Positions 22,510 through 34,145 are shown, numbered from the stretch's first letter. The stretch: DNA of 64,000 nucleotides from Prorocentrum cordatum (GCA_963575745.1 CAUYUJ010015305.1:792991-856990), one strand, 5' to 3'. Numbers and translations are program-made. The notes: generated from the sequence alone by a model not told the origin.

Positions 22510-25500
22510 TAAAAAGGCTGAGACAATTATCTTCAAGGATTCAGCTGTGGGGTGACGGAGGCCTAATCGGTGAATGGGGCATTCTGGAAACGGGCGGCCG
22601 TGAAACTCCTGTAATAACCCCCAAAACCGAGGACAGACATGGTAGTGGCCCTGGGAGTCTAAACCAGCAGCGCACCCGAACATACATCTCTGACACTGCC
22701 GGAATCGCGATTGAGTAGTCCAGCGAGTGTTTTCAGCACAGCTTGCCTCCAAGCAGGAGGAAGAGACAATGCTACAGTCTTGACCTGAGGCCAACAGATC
22801 GCGTCCAACTGCCTTGTCGGAACATTGGGGAGGAGGTGGGCGAGACGGGCTCGGAACGTCGGAGCGAGCGAGGGGGGGAAGAGGGGAGACTTGAGGCTCT
22901 CGGCAGCGGCACGCTGGATCTTCTTGCCCTCACGCTGGGTCTCCAGTGCGCACTGTAAAGCATGGCGGCCAGCCTTCGCAAAATGCGGATCGTTGCTGAA
23001 ACCTGTCGACGCTGCATGCAAGGCGTCGCAGATCGGGGGCTCTGTCCAGAATTCTGGGCAGCGGCGGCCTCCACTTATATCTTCAAGGGAAAGCTATGAC
23101 CCCGCCTCCGAGAGACGAGCAACGCAAGACCGCCAAACAGAGAACGTGCTAATTGACGCTCGAATGAGCGTCGCCAGGTTGAGCACTAGAGCACTTATGA
23201 GGCGAGGGCCGCCCCAGCTTTCGAGAGAGAAGAACGCCTGACGAGACAGCGAGCAGTGCGGCATCTTTAAAATCGAAGCGAACATAGCATGCTCTTTCGG
23301 AAGCACTATCTTGGGAATCCGACAGAACTGAGCGATGTACCCCAAACAGGAGAGAGCACGCGAGTGGTATAATGTGGTGGCGATAGCTGCGGGCGCTCCT
23401 GACTGGGCTATGCTGAACGAGCGTTTCGCCCATTTGGTCATGGGTGCACCCCAGGACGAAGGGGGCGCAGCAGGACCAAGAAAGACTCCTAAGTAGAGCA
23501 GCTTGGGTACTATGCATATATCTGACCACTCGGGCAAGTGTTGATTGATCCAATTCGTATAAGTCCAAGCGACTGCCTCCGAGAAGGGTCCGCTTAATGG
23601 CACTAGTTTACATTTACTCAGTTCGGGGGTTAGGTTGGCCACCCGTTTCGAAGCCCGAAAAACCGTATATAATTTTCTGAGGGCGGCCAGATCTCGAATC
23701 ACACTGCCTTTGTCGTCCGCGCAGGCCCTCACAAGGCCCAGCTGCTTCTTCTCGAGGAGGGTTTCGAAGTGTTCGACGAAAGGATGAGACGCCACCGCAT
23801 ATAAGGTCCCGCTCGCAGGACACCCTTGGACAATCCCCGACTCGACGAGGTAAAGGAATATCATGCACTGCCCGAGCTGGCCGTAGCACGCGACCTGCGT
23901 GTAAATAAACTCCGGCAACTCGAAGAGGGGCTGGGGGAGGTTGAGCGATTTCAGGATGAGGAAGATCCAGTGCTGGGAGATGGAGGGGAAGGCCTGGCCG
24001 TAGTCGAAAGAGAGAAGAGCAGGGAGCCTGGAAAAGCAATCTGGCATCGTCGAAGTGATCCGTGCCTCGGTGTCGAGCTCTATTATGTTGCCCCCGAAAT
24101 TTCGCTTGGGCACGAAGCCCCTCTGGGCCTGATGTATGAATCCTGGGAGAGCCCGCGTCAGAGGCTGTATGACCACCGAGGTTAAGATCTCGCAGTCAGT
24201 GTTCTTTAGTCCCAGGGGGCGGGTTCCACTGGCATCTCGGATCACTTTGTCGTTATCCTCGGGCTCAGAGCCCTTGACCAAGAAAGCGCCAAGCATCTGG
24301 TTGAAACCGAAGAGGGGAGGGTTGCCAGCCAGGTTCCAGTCCAACGTACTGCACAAAACCTTCGGGCCCTCGGGGTGAAATTTCCAGGCCCAGTAAGGCT
24401 GGCCATCTGGTCCAGGCGCGCTCGGCGAAACTCTGTCCAGGCAACGAACAATACTAGCTTCCGAAGGTGGCGGCAGCCCTGAAAGATCGATGCTTGGCTT
24501 GAATCTCTGGGCGCACTGGAAGGCGGCAGGCTTGTCGATCTTCGACTTCGCAAAAACTGGACCCCAATGCTGAGCCAGACCTGACAGAATCTCGTTCGGC
24601 TTCGAGGTGACCGTGTCTTGGGCCGTCCTGAGGCCCTGCAGCGGGAGCTTTCTATCGAAAGGAGACCAAAGACGAGCCCGAATCTGAAGGCTTTTGATGC
24701 GCTTGGCCAATTTGGCCCGCTCGAGGGTCGGAGGATTACCTTGAAGTCGCTGTCTGGCATCTGCTTGTGCCGAGTGGAACATTGCCAAGTTGGCCTCGTT
24801 CGCCTCAGCGTGAAACCCGATCGGGTCATTGATGCTCACGCTCTGCTGCATAACATCTAGGCTGATAAACTTGCGGCCGAAGGGGTGCGACAATACAATG
24901 CGCCTGGCCAGCACCATGTCCTGGTTCCAAACTGCTCTGGCGATAGTGCGGCACGCTACATAACGAGAGAGAGGATCGTGAGGTTCACCAGTGAGAAGTC
25001 GATTACGAGCGTGGCGAGCAGCTTCGAACATAAGATCTTTGTGAAAGAGGAGCCGGAGAGGCGGAGAGATAACACTATCGTCTATCTGTGCCAGCACGGA
25101 CTCAATACATTGCTGGTACTCGCGCCGCTTGAAGATATCTTGATGGATTCGTCGATCCTTAGGCGGCGTCTGAGAGCGAGGTGCGAGGATCACGCTGATC
25201 GCAGCATGGTCGGACAGCTTTGTCTTAGCAAGCACCTCGGGGTGCCCGTGGACGCGAGCACCCGTGCACATCTGGGTGATGCACCATCCTGGCGCTGACA
25301 CGAATAACCTATCCAATTTCCCGAGAGTCCCCCGCGCGGCGCAGAACTGAGCCGGGTCTCCAGGGTCGATTTCGACGAGCTTCTTGAGTGTGGCCTTCCA
25401 GGGGCCTCCAGAGCGGATGGGCTGGGACGAGTGCTCATCGGGGTCCTGGGAGGGGATCTTCTCTGGGTCCTGAGAGAGGGCAATACCAAGCTTGGAGAGG

Positions 25501-26171
25501 GAGAGGTCATCTAGCGCCTTCGTGGGCTCGCCCGAGAAATTGAAGTCGCCACCTACGAGGATGAAGCCTTTCAGGGGGTCCTCCGAGGCCTTGCTGTAGT
25601 CCATGTTGATAGTCTCTAGGATGTAGTTTCTCTGAGCCGACGTCAATCCGCGATTATGAATGTTGAAATGCGATATCCAAACACCATTTGGGAACAAAAC
25701 TCGAACATTCACCGCACGGCCCCTGACAAGCTCAATCGGAGTGACTACTGGGCGCCTCGCAGCACCGTGAGTCTTGTTGAAATCTGGCAAGATGGCAATC
25801 ACCCCGCCAGTTGGATGAGCAGAGACAGGAAAAAGAGAGAAGAACGCCTGGAACGGGCGATGCATGTGGAACAGCATATCCTTGATTTCAGCCTCTGACC
25901 CGTGAGACTCCTGAATCCCCAAGATGGCACCAGGTCCCAGGGGAGACTTAGCGTATCGGATTTTGCGGCCCTTGATCTTCGGCTTATGGTGGAACAGAGC
26001 TCGGGCATTCCAGGAGCAGAACGAGAGAGGGGAGGCCGAGGAAGAGGAACTGCTCCATGCCGAAAAGAGCGGGTTAAACCCGCCACGAGACAGGCTCAGG
26101 CGGTCGCACAACCTGCGCCACCTTGGCCTCGATGTCTGTGCGACTGAAGTTGAAGTGCTGCAAATTGACAT
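22510..26171 (-). pseudogene. LINE ORF2, APE endonuclease plus reverse transcriptase, C-terminal lesions
   Basis: Nicks target DNA and primes reverse transcription. Residue numbers follow the full open frame from 27,275. Endonuclease: WN (N423), QES (E456), GGDFN (about 575-579), LDR (about 655), SDH (about 688). RT: RPLGLKN, SFDYGQAF (Asp ~1091), GCPASGTLY, ACADD (Asp 1187-1188 at 23,717-23,712). The AUG at 26,171-26,169 would give a 98-nt overlap with ORF1; no later in-frame AUG precedes N423. TAG at 23,096-23,094 interrupts the same frame, which continues as LSLEDISGGRRCPEFW to about 22,660. The C-terminal knuckle QCQRC ... GHYHVC (22,695-22,633) is in another frame. So one nonsense codon and one frameshift. 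Confidence 0.8.
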
Positions 26172-27165
26172 CGGCGTACTCGATCGTCGGCACCTCGTTG
26201 CCCTGAGCAGGAACGCCGCGGAGCAGGGGCTTCCATTGCAGGCTGACCTCGCCCTTCGCCTTGTTAATGTGGAAGTGATGCTGCGGATATAGTTCTGGAA
26301 GCACGCGCTTGAGCTGCTTTGCGACGATCTCGCGCTTGACTTGAGCCTGCGACTTGCCAACCGAAACAAAGACCTCAGAAGGAGTGTTCTGGGAGTCCAT
26401 CGCGCTGAATCGTTGCCACTCCTGCGCGCTAATCTTGAAGCTGCCGATAATTTGTCCCACTCGACGGGCTGCGCACACTGGACATCCCTTGATGCGGAGC
26501 ACAAATCTTTTTCCAGCGGGGTCTCCTTCAAATTGCACCTCGCTGTGAGGAATATTGTTCTTTTCGATGATAGGTTTGACCACGGACTCTGCGACTGACT
26601 CCTTGGTCGAGTAACTCTTACACCTGATGACGAGAATCGTGGGGTCTGGCTGGCGATCGGATTCGTTCGAGGAGGGGTCCACCACCGCCTGCGGCACCTC
26701 CTTCTGCATGATCCCCAGAATCTCTTCCAGGCGGGTAATCTTTGCCGACATACGTGCCATCTCGTCTTTCTGCTCACGTCGTGTGCGTTCGAGTCCTGAC
26801 ATACGTGCTTCCACTTGTCTGCTGAGGCCACCGACGGAGTCGTTGACCAGCTTGCCAAGGGAGCCGACGTTTGTGGAAATAGCTGAGATGGCCTGAAGAA
26901 GCTCCTTCTTTGTGTCGTCCACATACTGCTTGGGGTCATCTGACTCCATGGCGTCCTCGAAGGACTGTGAGCGGCTTCTGTCGTCGTCACGGGGGCCCCC
27001 ACGACCACGCTGAGGAGTGCCAGAATCACCAGTACCTGGGCGAGCACGGCCACCACGTCCCTGAGTTTGAGCAGCAGCTGCGGCACCTGCGACCCCTTCC
27101 TGGGACGGGAACGTCGGCGCTGCCTCGAGCAGAGCGAGAAGTCCACTATTGCTTGCACCAGCCAT
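26074..27165 (-). CDS. LINE ORF1, coiled-coil/RRM-like nucleic-acid-binding protein
   Basis: 363 residues. Residues 36-60 are RG-rich (GRGGRARPG, RGRGGPR), a likely RNA-binding patch. About 83-157 is a predicted coiled coil (VGGLSRQVEARMSGLERTRR). Beyond 175, TILVIRC then GKRFVLRI resembles RRM beta strands, followed by a basic C-terminal half. This is the layout of LINE ORF1 proteins that coat the element RNA. The ATG at 27,165 is the first good start after the dinoSL, 158 nt downstream. ORF1 ends TAA at 26,076-26,074; the ORF2 frame overlaps it and is open throughout. Confidence 0.8.
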   Translation of the reverse strand: MAGASNSGLLALLEAAPTFPSQEGVAGAAAAAQTQGRGGRARPGTGDSGTPQRGRGGPRDDDRSRSQSFEDAMESDDPKQYVDDTKKELLQAISAISTNVGSLGKLVNDSVGGLSRQVEARMSGLERTRREQKDEMARMSAKITRLEEILGIMQKEVPQAVVDPSSNESDRQPDPTILVIRCKSYSTKESVAESVVKPIIEKNNIPHSEVQFEGDPAGKRFVLRIKGCPVCAARRVGQIIGSFKISAQEWQRFSAMDSQNTPSEVFVSVGKSQAQVKREIVAKQLKRVLPELYPQHHFHINKAKGEVSLQWKPLLRGVPAQGNEVPTIEYADVNLQHFNFSRTDIEAKVAQVVRPPEPVSWRV

Positions 27166-27323
27166 CGTTCGCTCTGGCTACGCAGGTAGCCGAAGGCGCC
27201 CAAAACGACGGAGGGGCTGTGGGTGGAGAACGCCGTGGCCTGCGGCGGCCTGAGAGATGGCCCCGGACGGGCCAAAGCTAATCGCTGATTCTCGGGCGTT
27301 TATAGCCCTTCACAACGTTTAGC

Positions 27324-27345
27324 CTTGAGCCAAAATGGCTACGGA
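27324..27345 (-). other. Dinoflagellate spliced leader (dinoSL), exact
   Basis: Read on the minus strand this is the complete 22-nt dinoSL exon, TCCGTAGCC...GGCTCAAG, with no mismatch. It is followed by GCTAAACG rather than the GT expected in an SL RNA gene, so it is a leader copied from a mature trans-spliced mRNA, not an SL RNA locus. Confidence 0.95.
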
Positions 27346-27389
27346 CCTCCTCCTCCTCCTCCTTTTCCTCCTCTTCCTCCTCCCCAGTT

Positions 27390-27715
27390 GGCGCCCGCCC
27401 ACTCGACTGCATGAGCCTTACGCCTGGTATGTCCTCTAAACCTTACGCCTCCTATGACGAGTGTTACGCTCCGAGTGTTACATTCGACAGCATGAGCCTT
27501 ACGCCCGACATGCTTTCTGGGCCTTACGCCCTAATGGAGAGCTTTACGTTCCGACTGTTACACTCTTCAGTATGAGCCTTACACCCTGGGCGCATTCTGA
27601 TCCTTACGCCCTTATCGAAAGAGCGTTACGCTCCGAGCGTTGCACTCTTCAGTATGAGCATTACGCCCTGGGTGCTTTCTGAGCCTTACGCCCCACTGGG
27701 AAGCATTACGCTCCT
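27390..27715 (+). repeat. ~80-bp tandem repeat (GAGCCTTACGCC type)
   Basis: About four diverged units containing GAGCCTTACGCC, GTTACGCTCCGA and CACTCTTCAGTATGAG. Upstream neighbour of the LINE, separated by ~45 bp of CTC microsatellite. Confidence 0.85.
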
Positions 27716-27974
27716 CGTCCTCCTCCTTCCACCCCCCCTTCTAGAAACCAAATAAACACAAGGTGAACTAAAGAAAACCATACAAATATAGCCGGAGTGC
27801 AGTATCCCCAAACAGGGTTGTTAAACCCAGTGCGGTTTTCAAGGTCGCTTGCGTGCCCGTCCAGTGCGGGCTGGCATGGCATGTTAGAACATAACATGAT
27901 GTTTGCACATGAGATGTTTACACGAAAACTTGTGTGACGCATGCTTATCAGGAAGCTGACGCTAGAGGTTGTCG
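27716..27974. other. No gene recognised
   Basis: Moderately AT-richer sequence (AAATAAACACAAGGTG, CATGATGTTTGCACATGAG). No repeat or domain seen. Confidence 0.4.
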
Positions 27975-28112
27975 TACTCTCTCGCCTCCTCCTCCTCCCC
28001 CTCCTCCTGCCTGCTCCCTCATCCACATCCTCCTCCTCCTCCTCCTCCTCCTCCTCTTTCTCCCTTCCGTCTCCTCCTCCTTCTCCTCCTCCTCCTCCAC
28101 ATCCTCTTCATC
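27975..28112. repeat. CTC microsatellite
   Basis: CTCCTC triplets with CCTTC and CATCC variants, leading into the satellite array. Confidence 0.9.
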
Positions 28113-29735
28113 CCGAACGGCATCTCGGAGCCCAGAGTTGCGAGGATGTCTCCAGCGTAACGCGCTGGACCACCTCCCTCGCGCGCGGCATCTCGGACCC
28201 CAGAGTTGCGACGATGTCTCGGGCGAAACGTGCTGCGAGGAAGTCTCAGGCGAAACGGGCCGAACCACCTCGAGCGCGGCGTTCAGAGCTCCGAGTCGGG
28301 GGAGCCTCCTGGGGCCTCCAGGGGCCTCCTGGGGACTTCATGGGGCTTCCTCCTGGGCCTCCTGTGGCCTCCTGGACCCCACCTGGGGCTTCCTGAAGCC
28401 TCTTGGGGCTCCAAAGAGGGGATATCTAGCATGTGGCCGTCTGGGCCCCCCAAACTAGGGGGGGGGCACAAGAGCAGGAAAAATCAACGATTCGACACCA
28501 GATGTGGATTAACTTGACACGTTCTGATAGGGGGCCTCCTGAGGCCTCCTGGGAGCCTCCTGAGAATCTCCTGGGGACCCCTGGGGCCTGTCCTGGGCGT
28601 CCTGAGGTCTCATGAAGCTCTCTGGGGCCTCCTGGGGCTCCCAGGGTCCCAGGAGATATGTAACATGTGGTCCTCTGGGCCCCCAGGCTGGACCACCTCT
28701 TGCGCGGCATCTGGGAGCTCAGAGTTGCGAGAATGTCTTACGCGAAACGGGTCGGACCACCTTACGCACGGCATCTCAGAGCTCAAAGATGCGAGGTGGT
28801 CTCAGGCGAGACGGGCCGGACCACCTCGCGCACGGCATATCAGGGCTCAGAAATGCGAGGATGTCTCAGGCGAAACGGGCTGGACCACGTAGCGCGCGGC
28901 ATCTCCGAGGTCAGAGTTGCGAGGATGTCTCAGGCGAGATGGGCTGGACCACCTCTTGCGCGGCAGCTCAGAGCTCAGAGTTTCGAGGATGCCTCAGGCA
29001 GAACGCGCCAGACCACCTCGCGCGGGGCATCTCAGAGCCCAAAGTTTCGAGGACGTCTCGAACAAAACGGGCCGGACCACCTCTTGGGCGGCATCTGGGG
29101 GTCAGAGTTTGGAGGGTGTCTTAAGCGAGACAGGCTGGACCACCCCTCGCGAGGCATCGGAGAGCGCAGAGTAGCGAGGATGTCTCAAGCAAAACGGGCC
29201 GGACCACCTCGCGCACGGCATATCAGGGCTCAGAGACTGGAGGATGTCTCAAGCGAAAAGGGCCAGACCACCTCTTACGCGGCATCTCGGCGCCCAGAGT
29301 TTCGAGGATGTCTCAGGCGAAATGGGCTGGACCACCTCTTGCGCGGCATCGCAGAGCTAAGAGTTTGGAGGATGTCTAAAGCGAAACGCGCCGGACCACC
29401 TCGCGCACGGCATCTCAGAGCTAACAGTTTGGAGGATGTCTCAAGCGAAACGGGCCGGACAACCTCTTGCGCGGCATCTGGGGGCTAAAAGTTTGGATGA
29501 TGTCTCAAGCGAAACGGGCTGGACCACCTCTCGCGCGGCATCTGGGAGCTCAGAATTCTGAGGATGTCTCAAGCGAAACGGGCCGGACCACCTCTTGCGC
29601 GGCATCTGGGAAGTCAAAATTTGGAGGATGTCTCACCCGAAACGCCCAATCCCGGACAACTCAGAAACGAGAGTTGCGAGGATGTCTCCGGCGAAACGGC
29701 CCGGACCACCAATTTTTTGTTGAGGACGTCTCTGC
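28113..29735 (+). repeat. ~64-bp satellite array, interrupted
   Basis: Same unit as in the composite repeats, here on the plus strand. 28,113-28,290 and 28,690-29,735 are satellite, most regular after 28,720 (about 16 units). 28,290-28,690 is an inserted GGGGCCTCC(T)-type array related to the TTGGG family. Frames of up to 273 codons run through the satellite without coding meaning. Confidence 0.9.
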
Positions 29736-30174
29736 TTTGAATTCCATCGGCCCGAGTTAGCTTCTATCACAACAGCACCCCGTTCAGCAAGCTGTTTGGG
29801 GAAAAAGGAAAAAAACAAACACAAGGACAACAAAAAAACGGAATGATCTGGGCGTCGGCCCCCCGCCGACTCCCATATGTTTTCAGCCCCCCCGTCGACA
29901 CGAAGATCCTTTGGTATGTTGGTGTTCCTCTATATGATAATAAGAAATGGTTTGTTTATGGTTTCTGTGGTTTTCCTGGTGATTGTGTTATTTTTCCGCC
30001 CCCCCTTTCCCCCTGTGTTCCCCTCCATCCACTCGGGTTTCCCTCCACCGCGCTGTTCACCCACAGCGCCGAAAAGGTAGATCATTTGAGCCACGATTCA
30101 CCCACAACGCCGAAAAAATAGATCATGTGAAGGTGGGGCGACCGCGTATGTATATATATATATATATATATATG
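29736..30174. other. Non-satellite spacer with a short duplication and TA tract
   Basis: CACCCACAGCGCCGAAAAGG at about 30,057 is repeated as CACCCACAACGCCGAAAAAA about 40 bp further on, both followed by TAGATCAT. A TA tract occupies 30,148-30,172. No gene. Confidence 0.6.
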
Positions 30175-30700
30175 AAAATGAAATGGGGAGAAGCCGGAGC
30201 ACGAGGAGGGGCGAAGAGAACCAGAATGAGGGCGAGCATCAGGAGCACGATGACAATAATGAAGAAAGTCATCTGAAACGGGAAAATAACGGCAAAACAA
30301 TAAGCGGAACGGCATGGGGGGGGCAGGAGAGGGAGGACGACAAGGTTGCGCGCGAAGGGGAGAGGTGAGAAACGCGCGGCGGCGGCGACAACAACGAAGA
30401 CGACAACGACATCGACCATAACAGGGCACACGCCATACAGGAACAAGATGACGACGACTCGGGGGGTGCGAGTTTCGAAACCACCTTGGATTCAAAATCG
30501 CCGCTCTGGGCGCTGGACTCTGGCAGTCATGTTTTCCTCCGGCGTCGCTGCCCCGCGTCCTCCTCCTCCTCCTTTTCCTGGTCCTCCTTCTGCCGCTGCC
30601 CCTCCTCCATTCCCCATCCTCCTCCAGCTGCTCCTCCGCCCCCTGCTCTTATCTCACATCTCACTTCTCGCCTCTCCCTCGCCTCTGGCCCCTCCGTCTC
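30175..30700 (+). repeat. Probable partial copy C of the composite repeat
   Basis: Resembles 15,718-16,130 in the same orientation: GGGGCGA...GAGCATCAGGAGCACGATG here against GGGGCGAGAAC...CAGCATCAGGGGCAAGATG there, then TCAAAATCGCCGCTCTGGGC against TCAAAATCGTTGCTGGGGG. More diverged than copy B and lacks the satellite core. Confidence 0.45.
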
Positions 30701-31054
30701 AAAGCTAGTCCGAAGAGGAAGTAATGGGGGCCCGGGGGCCGAGGGAGCGCAAAGCATCAGAAGGCAAAGGTAAATAAAAACGGATGATAAAGAAGAGCAG
30801 CATGATTATAGCCGCGACAACGTGGATCACAATGGAGGCGACGCCCTCCAAGTGGATCTTGCCCCATCAGGGCCAGGCGATGATCCCAGGGTCAGACGTC
30901 AGACCCACGTCCTCTCTGCAGGGGCACCTGGGCGCCCCCGCTAGGAAGACCCTTGTAGCGTAGGCCTCGCGTCAACAGGGGCCGCCATGTAGATGTAGGG
31001 CGGTTGCCATTCCGCGTGCTTTCAGCGCGGCCGCCTGGGTGGCCCGGCTGCGAA

Positions 31055-33715
31055 CGTGCGATCGGAAGCAACGCGCTGTTGGCGTTGGCTGAGATACCGA
31101 TGCCGATCGTGGCCCAGCATCGGCATCTGCGCTGGCATCGACACCGGCGCCCGCGTCGATAGCGATGCCGGCGCCGACGCGCGCAATACCAGTTCTAGCA
31201 TCAACATCACCAGTCCACGGGGGCCCTGCAGGAATCTGGAGGAGGAGAAAAGAGGGGAGCGGGGAAGGCACATCAGAACGACTCCAAGGAGGAACCGGTG
31301 GAGAGGTAGTGGGGGGGGAATGGAGAAGGCAGCATCAAGAGGACCAGGATAAAGAGGAACCTGAAGTGGAGAAGCATCACCAACAGACCGATACATAGAC
31401 TCCGTCCAGCATCCTCGATAGAGGTTTTGTTTACCCGTCCTCAGAATCAGCATTCTCCCGTCCCTGATTTGCCCGCGCCCTTGTCGTCGTCGCTGTCGTC
31501 GTCATTGCAGGAATCGCCCCAACCATATCTCTCGCCCTATTCCCCTCCCGCTCCTCCTCCTGCTCCTCCTTCTCCTCTTCCTCCTCCTCCTCCTCCCCCT
31601 CCTTTCCCTCCCCATTATTTTCACCCCAATCCTTCCCCCTCCCTCATCCCGTTCCTCCTTCTCCTCGTCTTTCTTCTTCATCCTTCTCTTCTTCTCCTCG
31701 TTCTCGTCTTCAGGCTCGTGATGCTCTTCCTCCTGGTATGTATCGCCCATCCTCGCCTGGTTCTCCTCCTCGCTTTTCTATTCCTCCTCTCGCTGGAGAT
31801 ATCACAATGCAACAAGGCATGGCGCTCCCCCCCCCGCCTCAGACTTCACGTGACTCGGGAATAATGCCTTCGCCTTGGCGCCCGCTACCTGCCCCCGCGG
31901 GGCAGGCGCGCCTGGGCCCATCCTTGGGCGCAATTCGATATCAGAAGTGGAATGTGACAAGCAGGGTTGGCTCGGCCCTGTCTGACTCCTCCTCTTCCTG
32001 ACCCCTCGGAGCCCAGTTGTGAGAAGGTTTCGGGCAAAACTGACCGGAATACCTCGCGCGCGGTATCTCGGAGCCCAGAGTTGCGAGGAGGTCTCACGCG
32101 AAACTGGCCCGACCATCTCACGCGCGGCGTCTTGGAGCCCAGAGTTGGGACGATGGATCAGGCAAATCTGGCCGCAGAACCTCGAGCGCATCATCTCTGA
32201 GCCTGGAATTGCGTGGGTGTGTCAAGCGAAATTCGCCGAACGACCTCTGTCGCGTCATGTACGAGCCCAGAGTTGCGAGGATGTCTCAGGCGAAACTGGC
32301 CAGACCACCTCAAGCAAGGAACATTTCGGAACCCAGAGTTGCGATGTTTCAGGCGAGCCAGAGGGGACAATCTCGCGCGTCGCAGCTTCGAGCCAAGAGT
32401 TGCGAGAATGTCTCGAGCCCTTCGGGTCAGACCACCTCAGGCCACAACAGTTCTTAGACTCAGAAGGCGAGGATGTCTCAGGCGAAACGGGCCAGACAAC
32501 CTCTCGAGCTGCATCTTTGAGCATGGGGTTGCGATGATGTCTTAGGCGACACGGACTAAACCACCTCAGGTCAGAGTATCTCTGAGCCCGCGCGCGAAAT
32601 CTTGGAACCCAGAGTTGACAAGATGTTGCAGGCAAAATAAGCCAGACCACTTCGCACGTGGCATCCCAGAGCCAAAGCTGCGAGGATGTCTCAGGCGAGT
32701 TCGTCTGGGCCACCTCGCGCCTGGCATCTCGGATCTCAGAGTTGCGAAAATGACCCGGGCAGACTGGGACGGACCATTTCAGATCGGGGCATTCTGGCAC
32801 CCAGAGTTGCGAGGATGTCATGTGCGAATCGGGCTTCCTTCGGCGATTGTTGGGCCAGTCTACCTCGCGAAAGGTTTCTCTGAGCCGAGACTCGCAAGGA
32901 TGTCTCAGGAGAGTTGGGCGGGACCACGTCCAACCAGGACACATCTGATCCCGGAGTTGCAAGGATCCTCGTGCGAGCCCGGCCACACCGATTCGCGCGC
33001 GGCATCTAGGAGCCCAGAGTTGCGAAGATGTGTCAGGCGAACTTGGCCAGACCACCTCGCGCGCGGCATTTCGCACAGTTGGGGGGATGTCCCAGGCGAG
33101 TATGTTAAAACAAAATTGGCCAGATCACCTCGCGCGCGGCATGTCTACGTGAGCCCAAAGTTGCGAGGATGCTAAGGCGAAAGAGGCTGCATCTCAAGTT
33201 ATAGGGCATCTCTGAGCCCAGAATTGAAAGGATGTCTCAAGCGAAACGGACCAGACCACCTCGCGAGTTGCATTTCGGATCCTAACGTTGCGAAGAGATC
33301 CCAAGCTAAATTGGCCAGGCCACCTTGCCCAAGGCAGCTCGGAGCCCAAAGTTGCGATGATCTCTAAACGCAATGTCAGGCAGCGCAGTTGGGAATGATG
33401 CAACAGAAATGCAATCCTATGCGTCGTAATGCAATGCCGTGCGTTGCAATGCAATGGCACTCCATGCAAGTGCAACGCATATGCGAAAATGAAAGTGCAA
33501 ATGGGCATGGATCCAAAGGCTTCCACTGTGGGGGATGCGGGACAAAGTGAGGGAGAACAGGAGCACGAGGAGGAGGAGGAGGAGGTGAGGAGGAGGATGA
33601 GGAGTTGTTTTGAGCTTACCATGCAACTTGGCATTAACTACAGTGCGACACGAGTAGCAGGAGTCGGGGCTGGCAACAGGATCGAGCAGATCGGAAGCGC
33701 ACTTATCAGAACATA
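31055..33715 (+). mobile_element. 2.7-kb composite repeat, copy B
   Basis: Reverse-oriented partner of copy A (13,738-16,412) with the same part order: far end 31,055-31,990 (GATCGGAAGC border, GAGATACCGATGCCGA, CCTTGGCGCCCGCTA), satellite core 31,990-33,370, unique end 33,370-33,715 (GGGGCTGGCAACAGGATCGA). Total lengths agree within a few tens of bases. The two copies could recombine or fold into a 17-kb stem-loop arrangement. Confidence 0.75.
31990..33370 (+). repeat. ~64-bp satellite array (in copy B)
   Basis: GAGCCCAGAGTTGCGAGGAT-type units on the plus strand with spacing near 64 bp and moderate divergence. Same family as the arrays at 14.1, 19.4, 28.1 and 54.1 kb. Confidence 0.9.
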
Positions 33716-33734
33716 AGCTCACTTAGCAGGAACA

Positions 33735-34145
33735 GGACATTCCTCCTCCTCCTCGTCCTCCTCATCCTCCTCCTTCTCCTCTTCCCTCCCTCCTCCTCCC
33801 CGGAGGGTCCTCGCCATGACCTCCTCGTGCGACAGCGGCTGCGGCCTGCCGTCGGCCCCCTTCGGCCGCGCCTGGCCCCCCGCGCCCAGCCCGCTGGCGG
33901 CGGGGGCTGCTACGGAGAGGACGGCGTCGACGACGGCGGCTGCGATGGCGGTGCTGGCGGCGGCTCCTCGTCCTCGTCCTCATCTTCGTCCTCGTCCTCC
34001 TCTTCGTCTCCTGTTCCTCCTCCTCCTCCTCCTCCTCCTCCTCCTCCTCCTCTCCTCCTCCCTCCTCCCTCCTCCTTCGTCCTCCCTCCCTCCTCCTCAT
34101 CCATCTCCTCCTCCCCCCCCTTCCTTCCTCCCTCCTCCATCCCCC
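33735..34145. repeat. CTC/CCTCC-rich tract with GC-rich middle
   Basis: CTCCTC triplets at 33,740-33,800 and 33,960-34,140. The GC-rich part between (33,800-33,960) has no recognised gene. Confidence 0.8.

Larger units (their letters stand above)
22500..27345 (-). mobile_element. APE-type non-LTR retrotransposon (LINE) with dinoSL at its 5' end
   Basis: About 4.85 kb. Sense order from 27,345 downward: dinoSL (27,345-27,324), 158-nt leader, ORF1 (27,165-26,074), ORF2 with endonuclease and reverse transcriptase (about 26,171-23,094), an in-frame TAG, then a C-terminal zinc-knuckle region reached through a frameshift (to about 22,510). Catalytic motifs are intact and damage is confined to the C-terminus, so the copy is fairly young but probably dead. 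Its 5' end abuts CTC microsatellite directly. No clear target-site duplication or poly-A tail was identified. Confidence 0.85.

Noticed and set aside
27324-27345. SL RNA gene
   Set aside because: The leader is followed by GC rather than the GT donor and intron of an SL RNA gene, and by a LINE leader and ORF1.
28667-29488. Long plus-strand ORFs through the ~64-bp satellite arrays (also at 14-15, 32-33 and 54 kb)
   Set aside because: The unit is not a multiple of three, so each frame samples all phases. Openness comes from lack of TAA/TAG/TGA in the unit and is not selection on a protein.
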